In this document: one piece after another, positions 17,043 through 25,896 of the stretch | Numbering within the stretch: position 1 is the stretch's first letter | How the letters are laid out: each line of letters begins with the position of its first letter | Program-made: the position numbers and the translations under genes | Assembly: GCF_039691755.1 (NCBI RefSeq) | Contig: NZ_CP137552.1 | Coordinates: 2,046,001 to 2,110,000, forward strand | DNA: 64,000 bases | Reading direction: 5' to 3' | Source: Halomonas sp. Bachu 37 | GTDB taxonomy: Bacteria; Pseudomonadota; Gammaproteobacteria; Pseudomonadales; Halomonadaceae | The notes under the pieces: model-generated | The model's input: only the letters and a program-made list of their open reading frames with translations | The model's database searches: none | Told to the model about the DNA's origin: nothing

Positions 17043-18464
17043 ATGAATTCCATGCACATCAGCCTCGATGCGCTGCGACGAATCGTCGGTTCCTCGAACG
17101 TCCTGACGGGAGAAGACGTCAGCGCTCGCCAAGCCGATTGGATGACCGGTGCAGCATGCCGGGCCGGGGCGATCGTGCGCCCGGCCGATACCGACGAATT
17201 GTCCCGCGTGATGCAGGCCTGCCACGCCGCTCGCCAGCCGGTCGTCACCCACGGCGGCCTGACCGGACTGGTTCATGGCGGCGACGCGCAACCCGACGAA
17301 CTGGTCGTCTCGCTGGAACGCATGACCGCCATCGAAGCGCTGGACGAGGTGGGCTGCACGCTTACCGTCCAGGCGGGAGCACCGTTGCAGCGGGTCCAGG
17401 AGGCCGCCGTCGAGGCCGGCTTGCAGTTTCCCCTCGACCTCGGTGCCCGCGGCAGCTGCACCATCGGCGGGAACATCGCCACCAACGCCGGCGGCATCCG
17501 CGTGATCCGGTACGGCATGATGCGCCAGCAGGTGCTGGGGCTCGAGGCCGTGCTTGCCGACGGCACCGTCATCAGCTCGCTGAACCGCATGCTGAAGAAC
17601 AACGCCGGTTTCGATCTCAAGCAGCTGTTCATCGGCAGCGAGGGAACCCTGGGCATCGTGACCCGAGCGGTGCTTCGCTTGCAGCCGCCCACGCCGGACG
17701 AGCAGACCGCTCTTGTCGCCTGCCCGTCATTCGACGCCCTGACCGGCCTGCTGGCGCATATGAGCAAGTCCCTGGGCGGAAGCCTGGGGGCCTTCGAGGT
17801 AATGTGGCAGAATCACTACCGCCTGCTGACCGAGACCAGCGGCCGCCACACGCCACCCATCGCGGTGGAGCACCCCTTCTATGTAATCGTGGCGTCCCTG
17901 GGCAGCGAGGCTGAACGCCACGGCGAGCAGTTCAACCATGCCCTGGAAACGGCACTGGAGCGGGAGCTGATCGTCGATGCGGTCGTCGCCCACTCACAGA
18001 CCCAGCGGGACGCCCTGTGGGCGATCCGGGAGGATATCGAAGGACTGATCCAGACACTCGCACCGCTGTTCACCTTCGATGTCAGCCTGCCCATCGCCGC
18101 CATGTCCGCCTATACCGGGCAGCTCGAGCGCGCCGTCGAGCGGTGCTGGCCCCAAGGGCGCCTGGTGGTATTCGGTCACCTCGGTGACGGCAACCTGCAT
18201 ATTTCCGTGAGCGTGGGCAGCGCCGACCCTGACACGCGCCATGCGGTGGAGCGCCTGGTCTACGAGCCGCTGGCCGAGCTGGGCGGCTCGGTCTCGGCGG
18301 AACATGGCATCGGCACCGAAAAACGCCCGTGGCTGGGAATCTCCCGCTCGGCCGAGGAGATACGCCTGATGCATACTCTCAAGCACGCCCTCGACCCCCT
18401 GGGCCTGCTCAATCGCCACAAGGTCCTCGGCCACGGCTCGACGACCACCTCGACTGGCAACTGA
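17043..18464 (+). CDS. FAD-linked oxidase, GlcD/D-2-hydroxyacid dehydrogenase family
   Basis: A 473-residue flavoenzyme of the VAO/GlcD family that oxidises D-2-hydroxyacids to 2-oxoacids. The FAD-binding part has PVVTHGGLTGLVHGG and GSCTIGGNIATNAGGIRVIR. The C-terminal FAD_oxidase_C domain shows the metal-binding pair in HLGDGNLHISV and the motif SAEHGIGTEKRPWL. It is placed in an operon with a peptide-type importer and a PLP aminotransferase; oxidation of a hydroxyacid followed by transamination to the amino acid is a plausible sequence. The exact substrate is unknown. Confidence 0.87.
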   Translation: MNSMHISLDALRRIVGSSNVLTGEDVSARQADWMTGAACRAGAIVRPADTDELSRVMQACHAARQPVVTHGGLTGLVHGGDAQPDELVVSLERMTAIEALDEVGCTLTVQAGAPLQRVQEAAVEAGLQFPLDLGARGSCTIGGNIATNAGGIRVIRYGMMRQQVLGLEAVLADGTVISSLNRMLKNNAGFDLKQLFIGSEGTLGIVTRAVLRLQPPTPDEQTALVACPSFDALTGLLAHMSKSLGGSLGAFEVMWQNHYRLLTETSGRHTPPIAVEHPFYVIVASLGSEAERHGEQFNHALETALERELIVDAVVAHSQTQRDALWAIREDIEGLIQTLAPLFTFDVSLPIAAMSAYTGQLERAVERCWPQGRLVVFGHLGDGNLHISVSVGSADPDTRHAVERLVYEPLAELGGSVSAEHGIGTEKRPWLGISRSAEEIRLMHTLKHALDPLGLLNRHKVLGHGSTTTSTGN

Positions 18465-18490
18465 ATCAACCGAATACCTAGGAAAATGCT

Positions 18491-19606
18491 ATGCCCCGCT
18501 ACCCCGAGCACTTGACCGGCCAAGGCCCCACCAACCCATTTCCGGGCATCAAGGTACTCGAACGCCGCATCGGTCGCGAGATCCCCCATCGGCTGGGGTC
18601 CAACGAAGGCCTCGACATGCCCCACCACGCCCTGCGCGAGCATTTCGGCGATGCCTTGGCGGAGCATGTCTACTGCTACGGCGACTCCGAGGCCTTGGGG
18701 GTACGCGAGCGCCTGAGTCGCCAGCAGGGCATCCCGCTGGAGAACCTGCTGGTGGATGCCGGTGCCGACAGCCTCATCGCCCTGACACTACGCACCGTGG
18801 CCGAGCCCGGCGCCGTGGTGGCCTGTGCCCAGGGGACTTATCCTACCTTCGCATATTTCGCCCAGGGCCAGGGCTGCCGCCTGGTGGAGCCGCCCTACCG
18901 GGAAGCGCCGGGCCTTCTGGCGCCGGATATCGAAGCTCTGATCGAGGCGGCACATCGGGAGCGCGCCCGGCTGGTCTACCTCGCCAACCCCGACAACCCC
19001 AGCGGCCACCTTCACAGTGACGACACCATACGCCGGCTGCGTGCCGAGCTGCCCGAGGAGTGCTGGCTGCTGCTGGACGAGGCCTACCATGACTTTCGCG
19101 ACGATGCGCAAGGCCCCTTTGCCGCCGAGGTCATTCCCGGCGTGATTCGCCTGCGCACGTTGTCCAAGGCCCACGGCCTGGCCGGGCTGCGTATCGGCTA
19201 CGCCATCGCCGACGCCGAGGTCCTGGCGATGATGATGAAGGTGCGTATTCACTATGCGGTATCCACCCTGACCCTGGCCGCCGCCGAAGTGGTGCTGGAT
19301 CATCCCGACGAGGTCGAGGCGCATATCGAGGCGGTGAAAGCCCGTCGTGAGCGCCTGGCCGAACACTTTCGCCGACTGGGAGCAGAGGTTCTGCCGAGCG
19401 CCACCAACTTCATTGGTATCCGCCTCGCCAGCGCCGAACTGGGCGAGCGCATCAACCGTGAACTGCTGGAAGCGGGACGCCTGATCGCACGGCCCGCCAA
19501 CCCCGCCCTGGGGCATATCCTACGCATTACCGCCGTGGAAGATGCCCTGGTACCGGGTCGCCTGGCCATTCTCGAAGACGTCGTAAAAGGGGAAGCCGTC
19601 AAGTAA
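18491..19606 (+). CDS. PLP-dependent aminotransferase, HisC-like (fold type I)
   Basis: A 371-residue class I/II aminotransferase related to histidinol-phosphate aminotransferase. YLANPDNPSGH, LLLDEAYHDF and RTLSKAHGLAGLRIGYAI carry the Asn, Asp/Tyr and PLP-binding Lys positions. It is the last gene of the ABC operon, 27 bases after the oxidase. Its neighbours argue for a catabolic or salvage role rather than histidine synthesis. Its own Shine-Dalgarno GGAAAA precedes the ATG. Confidence 0.85.
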   Translation: MPRYPEHLTGQGPTNPFPGIKVLERRIGREIPHRLGSNEGLDMPHHALREHFGDALAEHVYCYGDSEALGVRERLSRQQGIPLENLLVDAGADSLIALTLRTVAEPGAVVACAQGTYPTFAYFAQGQGCRLVEPPYREAPGLLAPDIEALIEAAHRERARLVYLANPDNPSGHLHSDDTIRRLRAELPEECWLLLDEAYHDFRDDAQGPFAAEVIPGVIRLRTLSKAHGLAGLRIGYAIADAEVLAMMMKVRIHYAVSTLTLAAAEVVLDHPDEVEAHIEAVKARRERLAEHFRRLGAEVLPSATNFIGIRLASAELGERINRELLEAGRLIARPANPALGHILRITAVEDALVPGRLAILEDVVKGEAVK

Positions 19607-19636
19607 GCGACTCTAGTGCCCGAGTGGCCGGCGCCC

Positions 19637-20605
19637 TTACGCCGGCGTCAGCCAGTGCTGGAACGCCTGCAGCTCGCCTTCCAGTTCGCCGCGCGTCACC
19701 TGGTGGTAGAGCCGCTGCAATTGCGCGGTCACGCTATCTCCGGCAATCGGCTGCCCGACCTTGGGCGCTCCCGCCCGGGCGCCGATGTGGCGACCGTCCA
19801 GCTCGCGCAGCGGGAGGATTTCCGCCGCCGTGCCGGTAACGAACGCCTCGTCGGCGGTATACAGCTCATCGCGGGTAATACGTCGCTCGCGCACCTCCAA
19901 CCCCAGCACGCCCCGCGCCAGCTGGATAACGCTATCCCGGGTGATGCCCTGCAGGCAGGAGGTGACTTCCGGGGTGTGAAGGACGCCATCGCGGAGCAGG
20001 AACACATTGGCCGCGGAGGCCTCTGCCACGTAGCCTTCCGGGTCGAGCATGATGGTCTCGTCGAAGCCCGCCTTGACCGCCGTATTGAGCGCCAGGATGG
20101 AGTTGACGTAGTGACCGTTGGTCTTGGCCCGGCACAGGCTGATGTTGACGTGATGACGCGACCACGACGAGGTCAAGGCACGCAGGCCGATGGCAGCGGC
20201 CTGGAGAGAGATATAGTCGCCCAGGTCCCAGGCCGCCACCACGACGTGAGTCGTCAGCCCCTGAGCACGCAAGCCCAGGCCTTCCGCGCCGAAGTACAGC
20301 GTCGGCTTTAGGTAGGCGTTGGTCAGCGAGTTCCGCGCCAGGCACTCACGCTGGGCCTCGATCAGTTCCGCCTCGCTGAAGGCCAGGGGCATATCCAACG
20401 CGTGGGCGCTATCGGCGAGACGGCGAGTGTGCTCGGCCAACCGGAACAGATGGGTGCCGCTGGGCCCGGCATAGGCCCGCACGCCCTCGAAACAGCCCAT
20501 GCCGTAGTGCAGGGTATGCGTCAGCAGGTGGGTCTTGGCGTCGCGCCAGGCCAGCCACTCGCCATCCTGCCAGATCCAGCCATCGCGATCGTATAGCGGT
20601 GTCAT
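19637..20605 (-). CDS. branched-chain amino-acid aminotransferase family protein
   Basis: Fold-type IV PLP aminotransferase of 322 residues. The N-terminal THTLHYGMGCFEGVRAY, the Lys in RAKTNGHYVNSILA and the phosphate-cup residues EASAANVFLL are as in IlvE. The ATG at 20605 with AAAGGA upstream is the natural start. It sits at the 3' end of the TRAP/deacetylase gene set, 25 bases after a deacetylase-family gene, so it may act on the product of that pathway rather than, or as well as, on valine, leucine and isoleucine. It converges with the HisC-like gene. Confidence 0.85.
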   Translation of the reverse strand: MTPLYDRDGWIWQDGEWLAWRDAKTHLLTHTLHYGMGCFEGVRAYAGPSGTHLFRLAEHTRRLADSAHALDMPLAFSEAELIEAQRECLARNSLTNAYLKPTLYFGAEGLGLRAQGLTTHVVVAAWDLGDYISLQAAAIGLRALTSSWSRHHVNISLCRAKTNGHYVNSILALNTAVKAGFDETIMLDPEGYVAEASAANVFLLRDGVLHTPEVTSCLQGITRDSVIQLARGVLGLEVRERRITRDELYTADEAFVTGTAAEILPLRELDGRHIGARAGAPKVGQPIAGDSVTAQLQRLYHQVTRGELEGELQAFQHWLTPA

Positions 20606-20630
20606 CGTGTTTCCTTTATTAAAGCGGCAT

Positions 20631-21743
20631 TTAACCGAGGCGACCGGCAGCGCGCCACTGGTCATGCCAGTCATCGATCAAGGCTTTCTGATGCGGCTGC
20701 AGGTCCTGGTAGGCCCAGGCCGCGATTTCCGCATCCTGCGGGTCGGGCACGGTAATCCGGCTGCCCGCCAGTTCGCCGATCACGCCATGTCCGCACAGCG
20801 GTGCATAGCCTTCGGAGTAACCGCCTTCGTGCACCATCACCAGTTTTCCTTCGCAGCAGCGTTCGGCCAGCTGCTTGAGCTTGCGGGTCATGCTGGCAAA
20901 GGCGGAACTGTTGAGCAGCATCTTGCCCAGGGGGTCCTTGGCGCAGGCGTCGTAGCCGCACGCCACCACGATCAGGTCGGGGCGAAAGGCTTCCAGGGCG
21001 GGCAGCACCAGCTTGTCCATGGCGTAATCATACGCGCCGATACCGCAACCCGGCGGCAGTGGCAGGTTCAAGTCGGCACCTTCGCCGTCGCCGACGCCCT
21101 GCTCGTCGAAAAAGCCGGTATCCAGGGGATAGTTTCCCGCCTGATGCAGCGACAACGTAAATACATCGGGATCATGATTGAACGCCGCCTGCTGGCCGTT
21201 GCCATGGTGGACATCCCAGTCGAATATCGCCACGCGCCCGACCTGGCCCAAGGCACGGGCGCGCATCACCGCCACGGGAATATTGCTCAGCAGGCAGAAG
21301 CCCCGCCCCTGATCCGCTTCGGCGTGGTGTCCCGGCGGGCGACACAGGGCATAGGCGTTTTGCAGCAACCCCGTCGCCACAGCCTCCACCGCGGCAATGG
21401 CGAGCCCCGCCGACTGCCTGGCCGCCGCCAGGCTGCCGGGCATGTACGGGGCGCAATCGCCGCCGTTGCCGCCACGGGCCCGGTCGCCGGCTTCCAGTTC
21501 ATCCAGGTAGCGCGACGTATGAAAGCGCTCCAGGTCCTTTCGTGCAGCGGGCGCCGGCTTGATCACCTCCAGCTCGTCGATCAGGCCGGAGACCTCCAGC
21601 AGGTTCTTCAGCCGCCGCTTGCTCTCGGGGCTTTCCGAGGCGGGCTGGGGCTGGAGAAATTCACCAGGCGCGGAAAATACGCCGATCGCCCCCTGGTCGT
21701 GCCAGAAACAGCGCTCGTGCCAGAAAAAACCGGTCCGTTTCAT
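20631..21743 (-). CDS. histone deacetylase-family amidohydrolase (copy 1)
   Basis: A zinc amidohydrolase of the arginase/deacetylase superfamily, 370 residues. LCRPPGHHAEADQGRGFC, IFDWDVHHGNGQQ and ACGYDACAKDPLG give the His pair and the Asp-His-Asp metal ligands, and EGGYSEGY has the catalytic Tyr. Bacterial members remove acetyl groups from small amines such as acetylpolyamines. The ATG overlaps the stop of the second deacetylase-family gene (ATGA), so the two are translationally coupled. Confidence 0.85.
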   Translation of the reverse strand: MKRTGFFWHERCFWHDQGAIGVFSAPGEFLQPQPASESPESKRRLKNLLEVSGLIDELEVIKPAPAARKDLERFHTSRYLDELEAGDRARGGNGGDCAPYMPGSLAAARQSAGLAIAAVEAVATGLLQNAYALCRPPGHHAEADQGRGFCLLSNIPVAVMRARALGQVGRVAIFDWDVHHGNGQQAAFNHDPDVFTLSLHQAGNYPLDTGFFDEQGVGDGEGADLNLPLPPGCGIGAYDYAMDKLVLPALEAFRPDLIVVACGYDACAKDPLGKMLLNSSAFASMTRKLKQLAERCCEGKLVMVHEGGYSEGYAPLCGHGVIGELAGSRITVPDPQDAEIAAWAYQDLQPHQKALIDDWHDQWRAAGRLG

Positions 21744-22786
21744 GAGGCCGCCGCACCCTGCTGGAAGCCCCGCATGAAGGCCGCCAGGTTGGCGCCGAGG
21801 TGCTCGGTGGGGTAGCCCCCCTCCTGAACCAGGACCGTGGGCAGTTGCAGTTGCGCCAGGCGCCGCCCCACCGGCAGGAACTCCTCGGTTTCCAGCGTCA
21901 AGCCGGCCAAAGGGTCATCCTTGTGGGCGTCCAGCCCCACCGCCACCACTACCGCCTCGGGGCGAAACGCCTCGAGGCGCTCCAGCAACTGTTCCAGCGC
22001 GGCTAGAAATGCCGCGCCGCCGCTACCCACCGGCAGTGGTAAGTTGACGTTAGCGCTCACTCCTTCGCCGCTGCCCGTCTCGTCGGCGCCGCCCCAGAAG
22101 AAGGGATAGAAGTCGGACGGGTCGGCATGCAGCGAGCCGGTCCAGACATCGCCGCGGGTATAGAAGATATCCTGGGTACCGTTGCCGTGATGCAGGTCCA
22201 CGTCGATGATCGCCACGCGCTCGAAGCGCTCGCGCAGCACCGTGGCGGCCAGAGCCGAGTTATTCAGAAAGCAGAACCCACCGGCACGATCGGGACCGGC
22301 GTGATGTCCCGGCGGGCGGCACAGTGCGTATGCCTGCTCTTCGCCGCCGACCACGGCATCCGCCGCCGCCTGCGCCGTCGCCGCGCTGGCCACTATACCG
22401 CTGAAACTGGTCGCGCTGATGGGGCAGGCCATGTCATGAAGATGCCATCCCGCCTGGCCCACCGGATGGCGTGGGTAGTGGTAACCGCCGCCGCAGGGAT
22501 GGATATTGGGCGCCACCATTTCCGCCGCCCCGGGCATGGCCTGCCAACGCTGATGGATGGTTTCCAGGAAGGTCAGATAGCGCGGCGTATGGATACGCGC
22601 CAGGCGGCTGCGCAACTGCGGCGTGTCGGTTTCGGTCGGCGCGGTGAGGGAAAGACCGACCTGGGCCAGGCCCTGGGAAAGCAATTGCGCCCGCTGCGGC
22701 CCTTCCGGCGAGGGGGCCGGCTGGCCATGCAGCAGGAAGGTGGGTGGCGCATGGCGCTCCTGGTCCGGATGATAAAACAACTTCAT
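21740..22786 (-). CDS. histone deacetylase-family amidohydrolase (copy 2, acetylpolyamine amidohydrolase-like)
   Basis: A second zinc amidohydrolase, 348 residues. Zinc ligands are in IIDVDLHHGNGTQDIF and VGLDAHKDDPLAG. LCRPPGHHAGPDRAGGFC carries the catalytic His pair and VQEGGYPTEHLG the Tyr. The N-terminal MKLFYHPDQERHAP and the substrate loop HADPSDFYPFFWGGADETG resemble polyamine deacetylases such as AphA. The ATG at 22786 is preferred to one at 22804. It follows dctM and precedes copy 1 with a four-base overlap. Confidence 0.87.
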   Translation of the reverse strand: MKLFYHPDQERHAPPTFLLHGQPAPSPEGPQRAQLLSQGLAQVGLSLTAPTETDTPQLRSRLARIHTPRYLTFLETIHQRWQAMPGAAEMVAPNIHPCGGGYHYPRHPVGQAGWHLHDMACPISATSFSGIVASAATAQAAADAVVGGEEQAYALCRPPGHHAGPDRAGGFCFLNNSALAATVLRERFERVAIIDVDLHHGNGTQDIFYTRGDVWTGSLHADPSDFYPFFWGGADETGSGEGVSANVNLPLPVGSGGAAFLAALEQLLERLEAFRPEAVVVAVGLDAHKDDPLAGLTLETEEFLPVGRRLAQLQLPTVLVQEGGYPTEHLGANLAAFMRGFQQGAAAS

Positions 22787-22825
22787 GAAGTATTGTCCTT
22801 GCAATGAGATCCTTGCGATGAATCG

Positions 22826-24103
22826 CTACCCCAGCAGCGACGGAATCCAGGTCGACAAGGCCGGAAAAGCGGCCAACAGCACGATGACACCGATAAAGGC
22901 CACGTAAAATGGCAGTGAAGCGATGATCGCCCGCTCGTAGGGCACCTCGGCAATACGGGCCGCCGTCATCAATGTCATGCCTACCGGTGGCGTCACGTTG
23001 GAGATGTTGAGCACCACGATCATCAGGATGGCGAAGTGCAGAGGGTCGAACCCCAACTGGATCATCGCCGGCACCAGCACCGGGGCCACCACCACCAGTG
23101 CCGGTAGCACGTCCATCACCGTACCGATCAGCAGCAGCAACAGGCACACCAGCATCAGCTGCAGAAACGCCGAGTCGCTGAAAGTGGTGATGATACCCGA
23201 GGCATCTCGAGCGATGCCCGAACGGGTCACGAACCAGCCGAGTACCGCCGAGGTCGCCAGCAGGAAGAACACCACCCCCGAGAAGCGCACGGTAACCACC
23301 AGCGCATCCCATATCTTGCGCCAGTTGAGGTTACGGTAAAACACCACACCTATGATGATGGTATAGACGGCGGCAAACCCCGAGGCCTCGGTAATGGTGG
23401 TAAGCCCCGATAGAATTCCCCCCAGAATGATCAACGGCACGATCATCGCAGGCAGCGCCAGCACGAATGACATCATTGCCACCTTGAAAGGAGTGGGTGC
23501 CTGCTTGGGATAACCGCGCTTCCAGGCCAGGAAAAAGCTCACCCCCAGCAATGCAACTGCCATCAGCAAGCCGGGGATAATCCCGCCGGCGAACAGATCG
23601 ATCACCGAGATATCGCGCAACAGGGTGGCATACACCACCATCACCACGCTTGGCGGAATGATGGGGCCGATTATCGACGAACAGGCGGTAATCGCCGCGG
23701 CATATTCAGCGTCATACCCCTGCTTTTTCATCTCCGGAATCATGATCTTGCCGATAGCGACGGTATCGGTAATCGCCGCGCCGGTCAGACCGGCAAAGAA
23801 CACCGACACCGAGACGTTGACATGGGAAAGCGCCCCGCGAACGCGGCCGAACAACGCATTGTTGAAGTTGATCAACTTGTGCGTAAGCCCGCCCTGGTTC
23901 ATCAGTTCGGCGGTGAAGATAAAATACGGCACGGCGATGAGCAGAAAGCCCGACACGCCTGAAAACATGCGGTCGGCAATGATGCCCAGCATGCGCTCCC
24001 CGCCCATCGCAAAACCACCCGCCAGACCGGACATGGCCATGACCACGGCGACGGGTGCGCCAATCAGCAACAACACCACAAACGTCACGATTGCCGGCGT
24101 CAT
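22826..24103 (-). CDS. dctM: TRAP transporter large permease (DctM)
   Basis: Inner-membrane transport subunit of 425 residues with about twelve hydrophobic segments. MTPAIVTFVVLLLIGAPVAV, SGFLLIAVPYFIFTAELM and AAITACSSIIGPIIPPS are characteristic of DctM. The subunit uses the sodium gradient to import a ligand delivered by DctP. The start overlaps the dctQ stop (ATGA). The deacetylase-family genes follow after about 40 bases. Confidence 0.93.
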   Translation of the reverse strand: MTPAIVTFVVLLLIGAPVAVVMAMSGLAGGFAMGGERMLGIIADRMFSGVSGFLLIAVPYFIFTAELMNQGGLTHKLINFNNALFGRVRGALSHVNVSVSVFFAGLTGAAITDTVAIGKIMIPEMKKQGYDAEYAAAITACSSIIGPIIPPSVVMVVYATLLRDISVIDLFAGGIIPGLLMAVALLGVSFFLAWKRGYPKQAPTPFKVAMMSFVLALPAMIVPLIILGGILSGLTTITEASGFAAVYTIIIGVVFYRNLNWRKIWDALVVTVRFSGVVFFLLATSAVLGWFVTRSGIARDASGIITTFSDSAFLQLMLVCLLLLLIGTVMDVLPALVVVAPVLVPAMIQLGFDPLHFAILMIVVLNISNVTPPVGMTLMTAARIAEVPYERAIIASLPFYVAFIGVIVLLAAFPALSTWIPSLLG

Positions 24104-24645
24104 GAGCGGCTCTCCCCTTCATTGGCCTTGATCAGTTCATCGAGCTGGGTAGCGTCATCGATGAAATGTTCGAGCAGATCGAACCCCTGCACCAGATGAA
24201 GCAGGATGATCACCCCGGAAAGCGGAATCACGATGGCGGTGAACTTGCTGGGAATCTGAATCTGGTCGGACACCATGTAGACCTGGGTGGCGCCCTGGAA
24301 GTAACCCCAGCCATACCACACCAGCATCACCGCGAATAACGCAATTACCGCCAGGCAAAGCCCCGCCGCTGCATTCAGCAGCGCCCGTGGCAGGCTACGC
24401 ACCAGCAGGGTCATGGCCACATGTTCGCCATAGCGCAACGAGATAGTCATGGAAAGAAAGCCGATCCAGGGCAGAAACAGCCGCGCCAGGGAATAGGTCC
24501 AGCTCAAGGTGCTGCCGGTGACCAGCTTATAGAGAAAGGCCGTGAAGGAGATGCCCAGCATGATCAGCACGCAGGCCACACACATCACGATGGCCACCTG
24601 ATTGACTGCATCGCTCAGGCGGCGAAGGGGCTGAAGTAACTGCAT
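24100..24645 (-). CDS. dctQ: TRAP transporter small permease (DctQ)
   Basis: A 181-residue inner-membrane protein with four membrane segments, the small subunit that pairs with DctM. FLPWIGFLSMTISLRYGEHVAM matches the DctQ pattern of a helix with a W near the start followed by a basic/His turn. The ATG at 24645 with GAGG upstream is chosen; the frame also opens at a TTG one codon earlier. It lies 89 bases after dctP with a stem-loop between. Confidence 0.9.
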   Translation of the reverse strand: MQLLQPLRRLSDAVNQVAIVMCVACVLIMLGISFTAFLYKLVTGSTLSWTYSLARLFLPWIGFLSMTISLRYGEHVAMTLLVRSLPRALLNAAAGLCLAVIALFAVMLVWYGWGYFQGATQVYMVSDQIQIPSKFTAIVIPLSGVIILLHLVQGFDLLEHFIDDATQLDELIKANEGESRS

Positions 24646-24664
24646 CAAGTAACCTCACAGGCAA

Positions 24665-24697
24665 CATCGACCGGCGGAAAGTCCCGACCGGTCGATG
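24665..24697 (-). other. intercistronic stem-loop between dctP and dctQ
   Basis: A perfect 10-bp stem CATCGACCGG / CCGGTCGATG around a 13-base loop, in the gap between the binding-protein gene and the permease genes. There is no T-run, so it is more likely an mRNA-stabilising or attenuating structure than a full terminator. Confidence 0.6.
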
Positions 24698-24734
24698 GGT
24701 GGCGAATCGATATCAGCGCTTTCTATATCGACCC

Positions 24735-25811
24735 TCAACGGCCGTAGATGGACACATCCGATTCGCTCACTTGCTCACCCACGCGTGCCACTTCCTCGAG
24801 GAAGGCATCGACCTTGTCGGCTTCGATGCCGAAGTCATTGACGATCCAATTCCGCCATTCGGGACGGGCGATATCGGCCATGCGCTGGCGCTCCTCGGTA
24901 GGCATGATGTAGCACTCCTCGAAGCGCTCGCACGACTCTTCCCAGCTGGCGGTGGCCAGAGCGCCGGACATGCCGTGACCGATCGCGACGGCTTCACGCG
25001 CCGAGACGAGAATCGCTTCCTGCTGCTCTTCGGTCAGGCTCTGGAACCAGTCTTCACTGACCAGCCAGGCAGCGCTGTTGTAAACGTGCCCCGTCAGGGT
25101 GGTGTAATCGGTCACTTCATCGAAATTGAAGGTAGTGTTGAGTATCGGGGCGTTGAATTGACCATCGGCCAGGCCGGTTTCCAGGGCGGTAATCACCTCC
25201 CCCCAGGGCAGCGGGGTCGCCGAGGCACCCAGTGCCTTCATGATCGCCACATGGCCCGGATTTTCCTCGGTGCGGATATTCAACCCCTCGAGGTCTTCCA
25301 CCGTCTCGATCAGGCGCTCGTTGTTGGTGAAGGCCACGAACCCACCGCCGTCATCGAAGGTGCCGAGATAACGCATGTTGGCTTCCTCGACGGTGCCGGA
25401 CATGAAGTCGGCAAACCATTCGCTGTCGAAGAACGTCCAGGCCTGGCGCCAGTTGTCGAACAGGAAGGGCGCCGTCATCAGCTGGTAATCATCGTAAAAC
25501 GATGACATGGCGCCGGTGGTGATGATGGTCGACTGCAAGGTGCGGCCGCCCTGAACCTCGGAAGCGGTTTCCACCTCGGAGCCAAGCTGACTGTTGCCGA
25601 AGATGCTCACCTCCACTTCGCCGTTGGTGCGCATCTCGACCAGGTTCTTGAAGTGTACCAAGGCCGGGTAGACCTCGTTGTTGCTCATGTTCTCGGGCAG
25701 GATGGTGGCGATGGCCATCTCCGTGGACTGGGCCTGGACATGGGCACTGGCGATCGCCAGGGGCAAGGTTGCCATTGCCGCGATGAGTGGTAAGCGTTTT
25801 GCCGTCGTCAT
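24735..25811 (-). CDS. dctP: TRAP transporter periplasmic binding protein (DctP)
   Basis: A 358-residue solute-binding protein with a Sec signal peptide (MTTAKRLPLIAAMATLPLAIASAHVQA, cut near AQA-QS). GLNIRTEENPGHVAIMKALGASATP contains the conserved Arg that binds a ligand carboxylate, followed by PLPWGEVITALETGLADGQ. It delivers ligand to DctQM encoded directly downstream. The neighbours point to a carboxylate with an acylated amine, but this is an inference. Confidence 0.92.
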   Translation of the reverse strand: MTTAKRLPLIAAMATLPLAIASAHVQAQSTEMAIATILPENMSNNEVYPALVHFKNLVEMRTNGEVEVSIFGNSQLGSEVETASEVQGGRTLQSTIITTGAMSSFYDDYQLMTAPFLFDNWRQAWTFFDSEWFADFMSGTVEEANMRYLGTFDDGGGFVAFTNNERLIETVEDLEGLNIRTEENPGHVAIMKALGASATPLPWGEVITALETGLADGQFNAPILNTTFNFDEVTDYTTLTGHVYNSAAWLVSEDWFQSLTEEQQEAILVSAREAVAIGHGMSGALATASWEESCERFEECYIMPTEERQRMADIARPEWRNWIVNDFGIEADKVDAFLEEVARVGEQVSESDVSIYGR

Positions 25812-25896
25812 AACACACCTCTTGTAGTTCTTAGTTGAGTCGGACTTGCGTTATTACCCTTCCGGAAGGCAGCCTTGCTCAGGAGATCGTTCTCCC

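Noticed and set aside
22434..23312. A 292-codon frame overlapping dctM and a deacetylase-family gene
   Set aside because: It spans two confident genes in another frame and is Gly/Arg-rich without motifs.
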